Shown one piece after another: positions 50,870 through 59,371 of a stretch of DNA of 64,000 nt (the stretch's first letter is position 1; each line of letters begins with the position of its first letter). The position numbers were made by a program, and so were the translations under genes. Where the stretch lies: the NCBI RefSeq assembly GCF_014850975.1, contig NZ_JACXST010000002.1, positions 186,001-250,000 on the forward strand, written 5' to 3'. This DNA is from Methylomonas fluvii (GTDB lineage: Bacteria > Pseudomonadota > Gammaproteobacteria > Methylococcales > Methylomonadaceae). The notes under the pieces are model-generated. The model searched no databases and was not told where the DNA came from. It saw only the letters and a list, made by a program, of their open reading frames with translations.

Positions 50870-51100
50870 ATGACCTACGCCCGTATTTTTCAATCCGGCA
50901 ACAGCCAAGCTGTGCGCTTACCCAAGGAATTTCGTTTTAACGCCGACCGTGTGGAAATATTCCGCCGCGGCGACGAAATCGTGTTACGAGAAACCCCAAT
51001 CAACGCCACCGCCATATTCGACGCACTCAGTACGTTGCCGGAAGACTTCATGGCCGAAGGCAGGGAAGACAGCCCGCCGCAGGAACGCGAGGCATTTTGA
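50870..51100 (+). CDS. vapB: VapB-type antitoxin (AbrB/MazE fold)
   Basis: 76 residues. The N-terminal swapped-hairpin DNA-binding domain begins MTYARIFQSGNSQAVRLPKEF and continues VEIFRRGDEIVLR. The C-terminal acidic region (ALSTLPEDFMAEGREDSPP) would wrap the toxin. GGAG precedes the ATG. The stop overlaps the toxin start by one base (TGATG), a tight coupling usual for toxin-antitoxin pairs. It neutralises the downstream PIN toxin and represses the operon. Confidence 0.93.
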   Translation: MTYARIFQSGNSQAVRLPKEFRFNADRVEIFRRGDEIVLRETPINATAIFDALSTLPEDFMAEGREDSPPQEREAF

Positions 51101-51513
51101 TGCCAGTGCGCTATCTGCTGGACACCAACATCTGCATCTACATCGCCAAACATCGTCCGCCCGCCGTGCGCGAGCGTTTCGCTCGCCACTCGGCCAGCGA
51201 ACTGGCCATGTCGGTGATCACCTTGGGCGAATTGCGCTTTGGCGCTGAGAAAAGCCAGGCACGCGAGCGCGCGATTGCCATTGCAGCCCTAGCCGAATTG
51301 ACCGGCCTGATTCCAGTCTGCGAGTTACCCGAACCAGCCGGCGACCATTACGGACAGATTCGCGCCGAGCTCCAGAAAATCGGCCAACCAATCGGCAATA
51401 ACGACTTATGGCTGGCCGCTCAGGCGCGATCACAAGACTGGATTTTGGTAACCAACAACGAACGGGATTTTCTTAGAGTGCCGGGCTTGTGGGTTGAAAA
51501 TTGGGTAAATTAA
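51100..51513 (+). CDS. vapC: VapC-type PIN-domain ribonuclease toxin
   Basis: 137 residues from the ATG overlapping the antitoxin stop. PIN acidic residues are visible: Asp in YLLDTNICIYI, Glu in SVITLGELRFGAEKS, Asp in NNDLWLAAQA and Asp in VTNNERDFLRV. VapC toxins are magnesium-dependent RNases, commonly cutting initiator tRNA or rRNA. The full set of catalytic residues suggests it is active. Confidence 0.94.
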   Translation: MPVRYLLDTNICIYIAKHRPPAVRERFARHSASELAMSVITLGELRFGAEKSQARERAIAIAALAELTGLIPVCELPEPAGDHYGQIRAELQKIGQPIGNNDLWLAAQARSQDWILVTNNERDFLRVPGLWVENWVN

Positions 51514-51529
51514 TTCCTTTTAGTCGCCG

Positions 51530-51700
51530 AATAACACCGTGATCATCATCGAACATAATCCGGATACGATTTGGACTGCCGACGGGATAGCCGATTGGGC
51601 CCGGAAAGCGGCAGCGGCGTCATGTTGATGGCAAAACGCACGTCGAAGCCTAAGGCTTCGCATACCGGGCGCTATCGGCAGCATTTTTTTCGTGAATCAC
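51530..51700 (+). pseudogene. Decayed duplicate of the uvrA 3' end
   Basis: This stretch matches the last ~180 bases of uvrA (49805-49984) along its length. It shares AACACCGTGATCATCATCGA with one base different, then GGGCCCGGAA, GGCGGCAGCGGCG-like, CTTCGCATACCGGG and CATTTTTTTCGTGA for the uvrA ends. The predicted reading is [11 protein letters not shown] followed by frameshifts and a stop. It is a non-functional partial copy in the same orientation, 1.7 kb downstream of the intact gene, with Uma2 and VapBC between the two. Confidence 0.8.
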
Positions 51701-51710
51701 CGCTGACAAC

Positions 51711-52091
51711 ATGAATGAACTGCAAGCGGAAATAACTCAAGCGATTTTGGCGCATGCCACAGTCGATGCGATTTATCTATATGGCTCCCGCGCCAAGAAT
51801 ACCGCGCGACCCGACAGCGACTGGGACATCGCGGTGATTTTCAGCGATTTCCAGACCGATCCGCTGGAACGCGCGGTGCGTCCGCAAATGCTGGAAGCCG
51901 AAGTCGAACGCGAGTTAAGACGCTACAATCAAATCAGTATCGTCGATCTGGAAACCGCGCCGGTCTTGCTGCAAGTCGGCATCTTGCAATCGGCTGTCAA
52001 ATGGTACGACCGCAATGTAGCGCACGTCAGACGCATTGAGCAAAGCATCTGGTCGAAATGGGAAAAAGATTATGAGAGATATTGCTTATGA
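51711..52091 (+). CDS. mntA: MntA-type nucleotidyltransferase antitoxin
   Basis: 126 residues. The nucleotidyltransferase motif GSRAKNTARPDSDWD has the exact GS-x10-DxD spacing, with the catalytic acidic pair before VIF. A third acidic residue is in ISIVDLETAP. In MntA-HepT (type VII) systems this enzyme adds AMP to the toxin tyrosine, neutralising it. Its 3' end overlaps the next gene by 20 bases. Here the antitoxin precedes the toxin. It starts just after the uvrA remnant; its own start GTG/ATG at MNELQAE lacks a strong ribosome site. Confidence 0.92.
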   Translation: MNELQAEITQAILAHATVDAIYLYGSRAKNTARPDSDWDIAVIFSDFQTDPLERAVRPQMLEAEVERELRRYNQISIVDLETAPVLLQVGILQSAVKWYDRNVAHVRRIEQSIWSKWEKDYERYCL

Positions 52092-52500
52092 ACAGGCGCT
52101 GATGCGCCACCGCCGCAAAATGCTGCGCATCCTAAACGAATACGGTCAAGAAAATCCGCATACCTGGACCGAACGTGACCTACTGGCGATTCAGCGTGCA
52201 CTGCAAGTCTATATCGAAGCTTTCATCGGCATGGCGCGTTATTTCGTCCAGCAAAAATACCAACTGACAGTCAGCCAATCGCGGGAAGCGTTGGACGAAT
52301 TGAAAAGCCACGGTGATTTACCGGCCGATCAGCATGCCGAATTGATGAAAATCCTCGGTTTCCGCAACGTGCTGGTGCACGACTACCTGGACCTCAACGA
52401 CGTGATCGTGCAAGCCATCGTCACCGGCAAGCAGTATGCGGTTTTGGAGGAATGGATGGTGGTTTGGCAGGGGGGGCTGGATGGATGTGAGCCGAAATGA
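52072..52500 (+). CDS. hepT: HepT-type HEPN ribonuclease toxin
   Basis: 142 residues from MRDIAYEQAL. The HEPN motif R-x4-H-x-Y is present as RNVLVHDY (Arg98, His103, Tyr105), the RNase active site and the tyrosine modified by MntA. The helices ALQVYIEAFIGMARYFVQQ fit the HEPN bundle. An earlier start at 52036 is less likely because it lies far inside the mntA frame. The C-terminus is slightly longer than usual. Confidence 0.92.
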   Translation: MRDIAYEQALMRHRRKMLRILNEYGQENPHTWTERDLLAIQRALQVYIEAFIGMARYFVQQKYQLTVSQSREALDELKSHGDLPADQHAELMKILGFRNVLVHDYLDLNDVIVQAIVTGKQYAVLEEWMVVWQGGLDGCEPK

Positions 52501-52591
52501 ATGAATACACTCCTGTGAGCAATCTATGCCTGGTAACAGGAAAAGCACTGCGTTGCGGTAGAAGATGATGCCGCATCAGGGGCAAACCAAG

Positions 52592-52616
52592 CATTCCAAC
52601 GTAGCGCGTTGGAATG
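52592..52616. repeat. Perfect 10-bp stem palindrome
   Basis: CATTCCAACG (52592-52601) pairs with CGTTGGAATG (52607-52616) around TAGCG. It lies in the 268-base gap between hepT and the KAP gene. There is no T tract, so it looks like a REP-type palindrome, although it could also end the MntA-HepT transcript. Confidence 0.6.
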
Positions 52617-52768
52617 AAGAAAACTCTCTTGTCTCCTTTCAATGACCAGGACACAACTAATAACGGAATATGACACTCTAGTCGGAAGGTTATCCCAACA
52701 CAAACACAAATCTCAGGTAAAAGAGCCGATGCTATACTCCTGTTGCCAAACTCAGAGAATTTTGCGAG

Positions 52769-54136
52769 ATGTCAAAACTTAGCCATAACGATGCCCCTAT
52801 TCATATCGATGCGTTTGGTCAAGGCGAATTTATTCGGCAAATCGCGGACGTGATCAAAACCTGCGATGCGCCAAAGGGCATTGCGATAAACGGTTACTGG
52901 GGCAGTGGTAAAACCAGTGCCTTACTTCAATTACATAAGGAGCTAACTGGCGTCTTACCTAACGACACAAATAAACCTTCAAAGCCGGGAATGACTCCAA
53001 TATGGTTCGAAGCTTGGCGACACCAGAACGAAGCGCTACCAATTGTTGCTTTATTACATGAAATTCGCACAAAACTCGGAGCTTGGAATAAATTCCGAAA
53101 CAATGCCGAAAAGTTGAGCACCATAACCCTGACTGGAATTTTGGGCGCATTCGATGAAACGTTGAAGGCAGCCAGCGGTGGCGTGATGAGTCCCGCCCTA
53201 AGCAAAATCCCCGAGATAGCAGCACAATGGGAAAAAGACAATTACCACAACAAACTTGCTAGCCAGCATCTAAGTCAATTATTGGAAGAAGCTATCGATC
53301 AAGCGTTGGGTAAAGATAAGAATAATCCTGATCGCAAGCTAGTGATTTTCATCGACGACCTTGACCGCTGTATGCCAGATACAGCATTGAAGCTGCTGGA
53401 AGGCATCAAGGTCTATTTAAACCTACGGAACTGCGTCGTCATATTCGGCATGGATCAACGCCAGATAGAAAACTCACTACGCAAAGCCTTAAATTTAAAA
53501 GACGGCTCCAACGATGGCGATCATCATGCGAGAGAGTATTTGGAAAAGATTTGTCAGGATATTTACCATCTACCTATACCGGATAAGCAGCAAAAGTCGG
53601 CCTATCTATACGATCTGCTTAAAAACCTGGATTTATCCTGCACTCCCAAACAACAAAGAACGCATCTGGACGAGTTGAAACGAATCCTGGACAATTACGA
53701 TTGTCTGCCAGCCAATCCTCGTAAGATCAAAGCTCTGGCGAATCGATTGGCAACCGTATTCAGAAAACTACCGATGTTGCCAGCCATGGTTTCGACTACA
53801 ACGCCGAACGCGTTAATATCCAAAGGCTTAAAAGTCGAATACGGGCTTTTAACAGTTACCGCGATTATTTACACCTTTCATCGAAGCTTAAATGAGCAAC
53901 TGGCACAAAACCCGACATACATCAGTACCCTGATTGGATACGCCAATAACCCACCACCACCATTAGCTACACCCGATCCTATTTTCGAACCAATGCGCAG
54001 CCTCGTTCCATCCTTTAACGGTACAGCGGATTTGCCGGTCAATCCCAGCGATAGCCATGTGTTTCGTCTGCATCGATTACTTATCGATTTGGGCACTGTT
54101 ATCGAAGCCGAAATCAAGCCATTTCTCAATCTATAG
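52769..54136 (+). CDS. KAP-family P-loop NTPase
   Basis: 455 residues. Walker A is GYWGSGKTS (about 42-50), preceded by GIAIN. A conserved KAP tail of the motif region reads IWFEAWRHQNEALPIVALLHEI. Walker B is LVIFIDDLDRC (about 191-201), followed by ALKLLEGIKVYLNLRNCVVIFGMDQ. The KAP_NTPase family includes PifA, which mediates phage exclusion. No clear membrane insertion is seen, though residues 118-148 are moderately hydrophobic. The C-terminal 150 residues are unrecognised. The next gene begins two bases later, so this is an operon. The promoter is within 52617-52768. Confidence 0.9.
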   Translation: MSKLSHNDAPIHIDAFGQGEFIRQIADVIKTCDAPKGIAINGYWGSGKTSALLQLHKELTGVLPNDTNKPSKPGMTPIWFEAWRHQNEALPIVALLHEIRTKLGAWNKFRNNAEKLSTITLTGILGAFDETLKAASGGVMSPALSKIPEIAAQWEKDNYHNKLASQHLSQLLEEAIDQALGKDKNNPDRKLVIFIDDLDRCMPDTALKLLEGIKVYLNLRNCVVIFGMDQRQIENSLRKALNLKDGSNDGDHHAREYLEKICQDIYHLPIPDKQQKSAYLYDLLKNLDLSCTPKQQRTHLDELKRILDNYDCLPANPRKIKALANRLATVFRKLPMLPAMVSTTTPNALISKGLKVEYGLLTVTAIIYTFHRSLNEQLAQNPTYISTLIGYANNPPPPLATPDPIFEPMRSLVPSFNGTADLPVNPSDSHVFRLHRLLIDLGTVIEAEIKPFLNL

Positions 54137-54138
54137 TC

Positions 54139-56961
54139 ATGCTGCTTCCAACATCCCAAACCCTAGCGCCTGCTCAAAAGCCGGATACCGACGCATTTAT
54201 CGATATAAAGAATAACCATGCCTTACTGAGCTATTTTCAAAAACTGCAGCGGCAGTTCATGGTCGCCAATAACTTCGGCTTGGCGCTGGATGATGAAGAC
54301 CGTCCAGACACTAAAACCGCACCTGCCTACTTGCGTAACCTGTTTGTGCCGCCACATCTGGGCGAGCGCCACTATGATCCGGAACAACTGATTAACCTTG
54401 AAATGCAAAGCCAAAACCAACATTGGCTGGACGCAGTAGAGGTTCTCAAACAAAATCCTAGGATGTTTCTGCTTGGCGACCCTGGTGCGGGCAAATCCAC
54501 TCTGCTTAGCTGGTTGATGCTGGCGTTTAGTTACAGTGGTGAAAACCTCACAAAAATGCAGCTTGGCGATCGAGTGCCATTTTTGTTGGTATTGCGAGAC
54601 TTGCCATTAAGTCAAGTTCGCGATTGGGACACCCTTTGGCAGGTGTTTTTGAATAAGCACCTCGATCACCTTGCGGCGCCGTTGCGAGAGCAAACGGCAT
54701 TAATCAGCCAGCTTTTCGAAAGCGGACAGGCTTTTATATTAATCGACGGCTTGGACGAAGTCACGGAAGAAAAATCCAGAACATATCTGGGTAAGGCGGT
54801 ATTGGACGGCATAAACCGCTTCCCCCGTTGCGTGTTTATGATGACATCCCGCTTGTTGGGCTTTGATCAGTTGGAATGGTTTGGTCAGAAAGTTACGCGG
54901 TATATCCCTGCTTATATTGATAGTGCAATTGAAATACAAAACACAAAAATTCAACTAGATGCGACAGAGGCAGATATGCTTCTAAAAGCATTGGAGTTAA
55001 CTGAAAAAGCAATCCCGGAGACAATACCACAATATTTCGCCAAAACTATTCATGTTCGAAATACGCATTTTTTCGAATTACCGGTTTTTTATTTGGCCCC
55101 TTTCGATTTACCGCAAACTCGCCTGTTCATCGAAAACTGGTATCGGCAATATCTCAGCGCTGACCACGCCTTACCCCAGAGGATAAATGATCTACAAAAG
55201 CGGATAGAAACCAATGACGGATTGGGGCGCTTGGCTCGGATACCGGTATTGCTAAACATGATTTGCTTCATTCATTCCCGCCGTGGTCGTTTGCCGGATG
55301 GCCGTGCCGAGCTTTACCAACGCATAGCCGAAACCTATTTAACCGGTTTGGATAGAGCCAGAGGACTTAAATTTTTGGGCCGGGAATTCAATTACGACTA
55401 TCTGGATTTGTCGGAATGGCTAGGTAAACTGGCTTTGCAATTACAGGATAAGCGAGGTGAAGACGATCAGGCCTTGTTGATCGAAAAACCGGACATTGAA
55501 ACTCTACTTAAGGAGGAGTTACAAAGCCGAGGCATGCCCGCATCGCAAATACCCGAAGAAATCGATTTCGTCCTCCGCTATCTTGCCGAGCGGAGCGGCT
55601 TGTTCATACCGCGCGGTTTCAATGAACAAGGTGTCGAACAATACGGATTTACTCATTTAAGTTTTCTGGAATATTTTGCCGCCTACGCCTTGAAACAAGA
55701 TTCACAAGTTGATAGTGATTGCTTGGCATTGCGCCAGGAAACCACCCAGCTACCGCGTTGGCATGAGTGCTGGGCTTTATTTTTTGAGCAAATCGAACAT
55801 AGCCGCTTGGCGGATAAATATTTGCAGCTGTTGTTCCCAAGTATCAGCAACGAAGCAATTACCTCGAGATCAAGTCCCGAGCTAAACGAACAGGTACTGG
55901 TTGCTAAACTGCTCTGTGCCAAAATCGTAATGGATAGTGCGGTACGATTGGGTTTTCAAGTTCGTCAGAGGGCGCTAAATAGTTTATGGACTTTCTATCT
56001 GACTAAACCGATATACTTTTTTAGAGATAATGACAATTATCATGCTCTGTGTGATGTGCTATGGTCGGACCGTTTCGACTCGAAGAACATATTTATTCAC
56101 CAAGTACGACAGTCGCAAGTTAACTATTTAGAATTAAGTGGAGAAGCGGTTGGCGACTTGTCACCTCTGATTAATTTTGAATTCACATCAATCGATCTTT
56201 CCAATTCGGACTCAAACTGCGATTGGTCACATATAAATTCTCGGACATTAGAAAGGCTTAAGCTAAAAAAGGTCGCCATTTCAGACCTAACCGAATTGAA
56301 GAATTATACTAGTTTAAATTTTTTAGTTTTAGATCAGCTTCCCATTAAAGACTTATCACCATTAAAGGCATTAAAGTCGCTATATTATCTATACCTATCA
56401 AACTGTCCAGAACTTGACATTTGCAGCTTGGAAAAGCTTAAACAGCTGACAAGCCTGACAATTAAAAATCAATCAATAACTGATTTTTCACCGCTCGGAA
56501 AACTAAATAAACTAGAATCTTTATCCTTACTTTCAGTACCAATCGACAGCTTTTCTCCTCTTGGAGTTTGCAAAAAACTATCGCAATTACTATTACTTAA
56601 TGCTGGAGTTTCCCACTGGGCTTCACTGGCTGAATTATCGGCACTCAGAAGCCTTGATGTTTATATTCTTTCGCAAAAAGAGTTCGACCAGTGGTCACCA
56701 TTGAGGAACCTAGATGAATTAAGCATAAACTCAGCGAGAATAACAGATATAACCCCACTTGTAGAATTTGTTAATCTAACTAGATTAGATTTAAGTGAAA
56801 CACAAATCACTGATATAACCCCATTAAAATCCTTAAAAAAAATAACTCGACTGCGCTTACCAAGTACAAACATAAAAGGTATTGAGTTATTCGACAAAAA
56901 CATACTGAAATTCCCCCAGTCTAAACTGGATAATTCAGAAAATACCGGATCGTTACCCTAA
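54139..56961 (+). CDS. NACHT-domain protein with C-terminal leucine-rich repeats (NLR-like)
   Basis: 940 residues. The N-terminal ~105 residues have no recognised domain. The NACHT ATPase has Walker A GDPGAGKST (113-121), Walker B FILIDGLDEV (199-208), and sensor MMTSR (234-238). A winged-helix/NACHT-associated part includes YGFTHLSFLEYFAAYAL near 505-521. About 11 leucine-rich repeats of ~22 residues run from ~670 to the end (for example LKNYTSLNFLVLDQLPIKDLSPL and LKSLKKITRLRLPSTNIKGI). The LRR DNA (from about 55980) is AT-rich. NACHT proteins of bacteria can defend against phage. It is translated directly after the KAP gene. Confidence 0.9.
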   Translation: MLLPTSQTLAPAQKPDTDAFIDIKNNHALLSYFQKLQRQFMVANNFGLALDDEDRPDTKTAPAYLRNLFVPPHLGERHYDPEQLINLEMQSQNQHWLDAVEVLKQNPRMFLLGDPGAGKSTLLSWLMLAFSYSGENLTKMQLGDRVPFLLVLRDLPLSQVRDWDTLWQVFLNKHLDHLAAPLREQTALISQLFESGQAFILIDGLDEVTEEKSRTYLGKAVLDGINRFPRCVFMMTSRLLGFDQLEWFGQKVTRYIPAYIDSAIEIQNTKIQLDATEADMLLKALELTEKAIPETIPQYFAKTIHVRNTHFFELPVFYLAPFDLPQTRLFIENWYRQYLSADHALPQRINDLQKRIETNDGLGRLARIPVLLNMICFIHSRRGRLPDGRAELYQRIAETYLTGLDRARGLKFLGREFNYDYLDLSEWLGKLALQLQDKRGEDDQALLIEKPDIETLLKEELQSRGMPASQIPEEIDFVLRYLAERSGLFIPRGFNEQGVEQYGFTHLSFLEYFAAYALKQDSQVDSDCLALRQETTQLPRWHECWALFFEQIEHSRLADKYLQLLFPSISNEAITSRSSPELNEQVLVAKLLCAKIVMDSAVRLGFQVRQRALNSLWTFYLTKPIYFFRDNDNYHALCDVLWSDRFDSKNIFIHQVRQSQVNYLELSGEAVGDLSPLINFEFTSIDLSNSDSNCDWSHINSRTLERLKLKKVAISDLTELKNYTSLNFLVLDQLPIKDLSPLKALKSLYYLYLSNCPELDICSLEKLKQLTSLTIKNQSITDFSPLGKLNKLESLSLLSVPIDSFSPLGVCKKLSQLLLLNAGVSHWASLAELSALRSLDVYILSQKEFDQWSPLRNLDELSINSARITDITPLVEFVNLTRLDLSETQITDITPLKSLKKITRLRLPSTNIKGIELFDKNILKFPQSKLDNSENTGSLP

Positions 56962-57113
56962 CAACATAAGCTAGGGAATTAAAAAAGGCACTATCCACAG
57001 ACACCCATTGAAAAATCCGTCTTTAACATGGCGGATTCAAAACTCAATGATGTTTTGCATGGGCTCAACCTCCGGTGGCGCCTTACAACACAGCCTCCTT
57101 AAATCAGCCTACT

Positions 57114-57578
57114 ATGCCCTACCGCATCGGTATCATCTCCGACACCCACGGCTTGCTCCGCCCTGAGGCGCTGGCGGCGTTAAAGGGCTGCCAGCGGATT
57201 ATCCACGCCGGCGACATCGGCAAACAGGAGGTGCTGCAGCGGCTGAACGAGTTGGCACCGGTTACGGCGGTACGTGGTAACAACGATAAAGGCGCTTGGG
57301 CTGATGAATTGCCGATCAGTGCGCGCGTTATGGTCGGACAACTTTCAATTTACGTGATTCACGATCTGGCCGAGCTGCCCATCGATCCGGTCGCGCCTGG
57401 AATTCGCGTCGTCATTTCCGGTCATTCGCATAAACCCTCGATTCAAGAACGCGATGGCGTGCTGTATCTCAACCCCGGCAGCACCGGACCGCGCCGGTTT
57501 AAATTGCCAGTAGCCGTTGCCGAACTTATCATCAGGGACACAGCAATCGAGGCGCGAATCGTCGAGCTGGCGGTTTGA
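57114..57578 (+). CDS. YfcE/MJ0936-family metallophosphoesterase
   Basis: 154 residues from MPYRIGIIS; a GTG 39 bases upstream gives an unlikely extension. Metal-binding motifs are ISDTHG (about 8-13), IIHAGDIG (about 31-38), RGNND (about 56-60), and VISGHSHKP and LNPGST near the end. The family hydrolyses phosphodiesters such as cyclic nucleotides or Mn-activated bis-pNPP; the physiological substrate is unknown. It lies 152 bases after the NACHT gene and may be outside the island. The next gene begins 99 bases later on the same strand. Confidence 0.9.
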   Translation: MPYRIGIISDTHGLLRPEALAALKGCQRIIHAGDIGKQEVLQRLNELAPVTAVRGNNDKGAWADELPISARVMVGQLSIYVIHDLAELPIDPVAPGIRVVISGHSHKPSIQERDGVLYLNPGSTGPRRFKLPVAVAELIIRDTAIEARIVELAV

Positions 57579-57677
57579 AACCGATTGCAAGAATTTGTTA
57601 TCGTTGTCACCTGCAGGATCCTGCTGGCGCACGATTCGTTTCCGTTTAACCGCTTTTTTACTCTACAAGTTTACCCC

Positions 57678-58490
57678 ATGAGTTTTGATTTTAACGCTTA
57701 CCTAAACCGCATCGGCATAGCCAAACCGGAGACCACCCTCGCCGGCCTCAGCCAATTGCAACAGGCGCAACTCGGCGCTATTCCATTCGAAAACATCAAT
57801 CCGCTATTAGGTTTGCTGCCCGAGTTGGAAACGGCGGCGTTGATGGAAAAGATCGTCGCCAATCGACGCGGCGGCTATTGTTTTGAATTGAACGGATTAT
57901 TTGGACAGGCGCTGGATGCCTTGGGATTTGACTATCAGCCGATTATGGCTAGAGTGCGGATGGGCCGCAACGAAGGTGGACCGCGCCTGCATTTGGCGTT
58001 TATCGTAGAGACTGAAGCCGAATTCTGGCTGGTGGATGCCGGCTTCGGCGGGCCCAGCCACTATCGGCCACTGCGCCTGAATACTGGGGAGGTGCAAAAC
58101 CAGGAGCACAACCAGTTCCGGTTGCGCCAGGAAGAGGAATCCGGAGAAACGGTGCTGGAACGGCTACAGGACGGCGAATGGTTTGCCTTGTATAGTTTCG
58201 ACCGCGCCAAAGTACAACGTTGCGATCTGGATGCGGCCAACCTGGTGTGCACGACATGGGATCAATCACTGTTGTCGCAAAACCTACTGATCTGCCGGAA
58301 TACCGCCGAAGGCTGGGTGCAATTGTTCAATACCCATTTTTCAAGATACCGCGCGGATGAGAAAATCAGCCATTCAATTGAAAGCCAGGCGCAATTAAAT
58401 GACTTGTTGGACGAGCAGTTTGATATAGCGCTGAACATTGAGCAATTGCGCCGCCTCGCCGAGCGCTTGGCGTTAAACCAGGATAACTAA
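57678..58490 (+). CDS. nat: Arylamine N-acetyltransferase
   Basis: 270 residues from MSFDFNAYLNRIG; the earlier open frame has no supporting start. The catalytic triad is Cys68 (RRGGYCFELNG), His105 (PRLHLAFIVE) and Asp120 (LVDAGFGG), all present. PFENINPLL near residue 37 and LLPELETA are also family features. The enzyme moves acetyl or other acyl groups from CoA to arylamines or hydrazines in the cytosol; its natural substrate is unknown. Confidence 0.94.
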   Translation: MSFDFNAYLNRIGIAKPETTLAGLSQLQQAQLGAIPFENINPLLGLLPELETAALMEKIVANRRGGYCFELNGLFGQALDALGFDYQPIMARVRMGRNEGGPRLHLAFIVETEAEFWLVDAGFGGPSHYRPLRLNTGEVQNQEHNQFRLRQEEESGETVLERLQDGEWFALYSFDRAKVQRCDLDAANLVCTTWDQSLLSQNLLICRNTAEGWVQLFNTHFSRYRADEKISHSIESQAQLNDLLDEQFDIALNIEQLRRLAERLALNQDN

Positions 58491-58521
58491 GGTTTGTCCG
58501 GCGGGATTTATTGGCATTGCA

Positions 58522-58793
58522 GTGACGTATTTATTTGCACTGTTTTATCAGCACATCCGTGAGCACTTCGAAGCAGAAGAACATTTAATGAAACACCATG
58601 GCTATCCGGGTTATACCCAACATGTCGCAACGCACAACCAAATGCTTGACAGATTGAACGACATTTCCCAAACCATTTACCACAAGCGCTGGCAGCCTGC
58701 CGACATAAAAAATTTGTCAGGCAATGGGTGTTGGTACATATCCTTGAAGAAGATAAGCTGCTGGGAGAATACCTAAAAATTCTTCCAGGATAG
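58522..58793 (+). pseudogene. Broken hemerythrin fragment
   Basis: The frame starting at 58522 gives HIREHFEAEEHLMKHHGYPGY and HVATHNQMLDRLND, which match the central and C-terminal iron-binding part of bacteriohemerythrins (HxxxE in REHFEAEEHLM and HxxxH in HVATH). After ADIKN the frame fails, and the next frame continues FVRQWVLVHILEEDKLLGEYLKIL, the usual hemerythrin ending. The N-terminal helix with the first iron ligand is absent. So it is a pseudogene with both an N-terminal loss and a frameshift, unless a sequence error explains the latter. Confidence 0.75.
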
Positions 58794-58808
58794 CTCCCAG
58801 TTCAAAAC

Positions 58809-59354
58809 CTAGTCCGCATTTGCGAGCAGATGGTCTTGAGATTGCGCCAAATCGCTTAGTAGCGATAGCTCGTCCAACGACAGTACCCGGCTAATCGCCA
58901 AAAGTATAATAAATACGTCGTCGACACGGGCCATGGCTTGAATAAAATCGGTGCGAATATCGGTACCGAAATCCGGCGCCGGCTGGATATTGGCGGGCGG
59001 AATTTCCAAAATTTCCCGGACTTCATCCACCAACATGCCGATCAGTTGCGAACCCTCGCCCGTTTCAACCGCCACCAACACAATACAACTGCGTTTGCTG
59101 ACTTCCGAGCAATGCCGGCTTAATCGTGCCGATAAATCGATTACCGGCACCACACTGCCGCGCAAATTGATCACCCCGTGAATATAGTCGGGCGTCAATG
59201 GCACCCGCGTCACGTTGGCAATCTCGATAATTTCCTTCACATCCAGAATGCTGACGGCAAAACTTTCCGTCCCCACTAAAAAAGTCAGGTATTGGCCTAC
59301 CTGCTCCTGAACCGCCACGGCGTGGCCGGTTTCTCTCCGAATCAGATTACTCAT
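58809..59354 (-). CDS. cheW: CheW coupling protein
   Basis: 181 residues. The CheW fold is clear: YLTFLVGTESFAVSILDVKEIIEIANVTRVPLTP, then YIHGVINLRGSVVPVIDLSARL, with IGMLVDEVREILEIP later. It couples MCPs to CheA in the cytosol. It follows the MCP gene with a 17-base gap and is the last gene of this chemotaxis unit. The C-terminus is longer than in E. coli (167 residues). Confidence 0.96.
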   Translation of the reverse strand: MSNLIRRETGHAVAVQEQVGQYLTFLVGTESFAVSILDVKEIIEIANVTRVPLTPDYIHGVINLRGSVVPVIDLSARLSRHCSEVSKRSCIVLVAVETGEGSQLIGMLVDEVREILEIPPANIQPAPDFGTDIRTDFIQAMARVDDVFIILLAISRVLSLDELSLLSDLAQSQDHLLANAD

Positions 59355-59371
59355 GGTCTGCTCTCCAGAGA

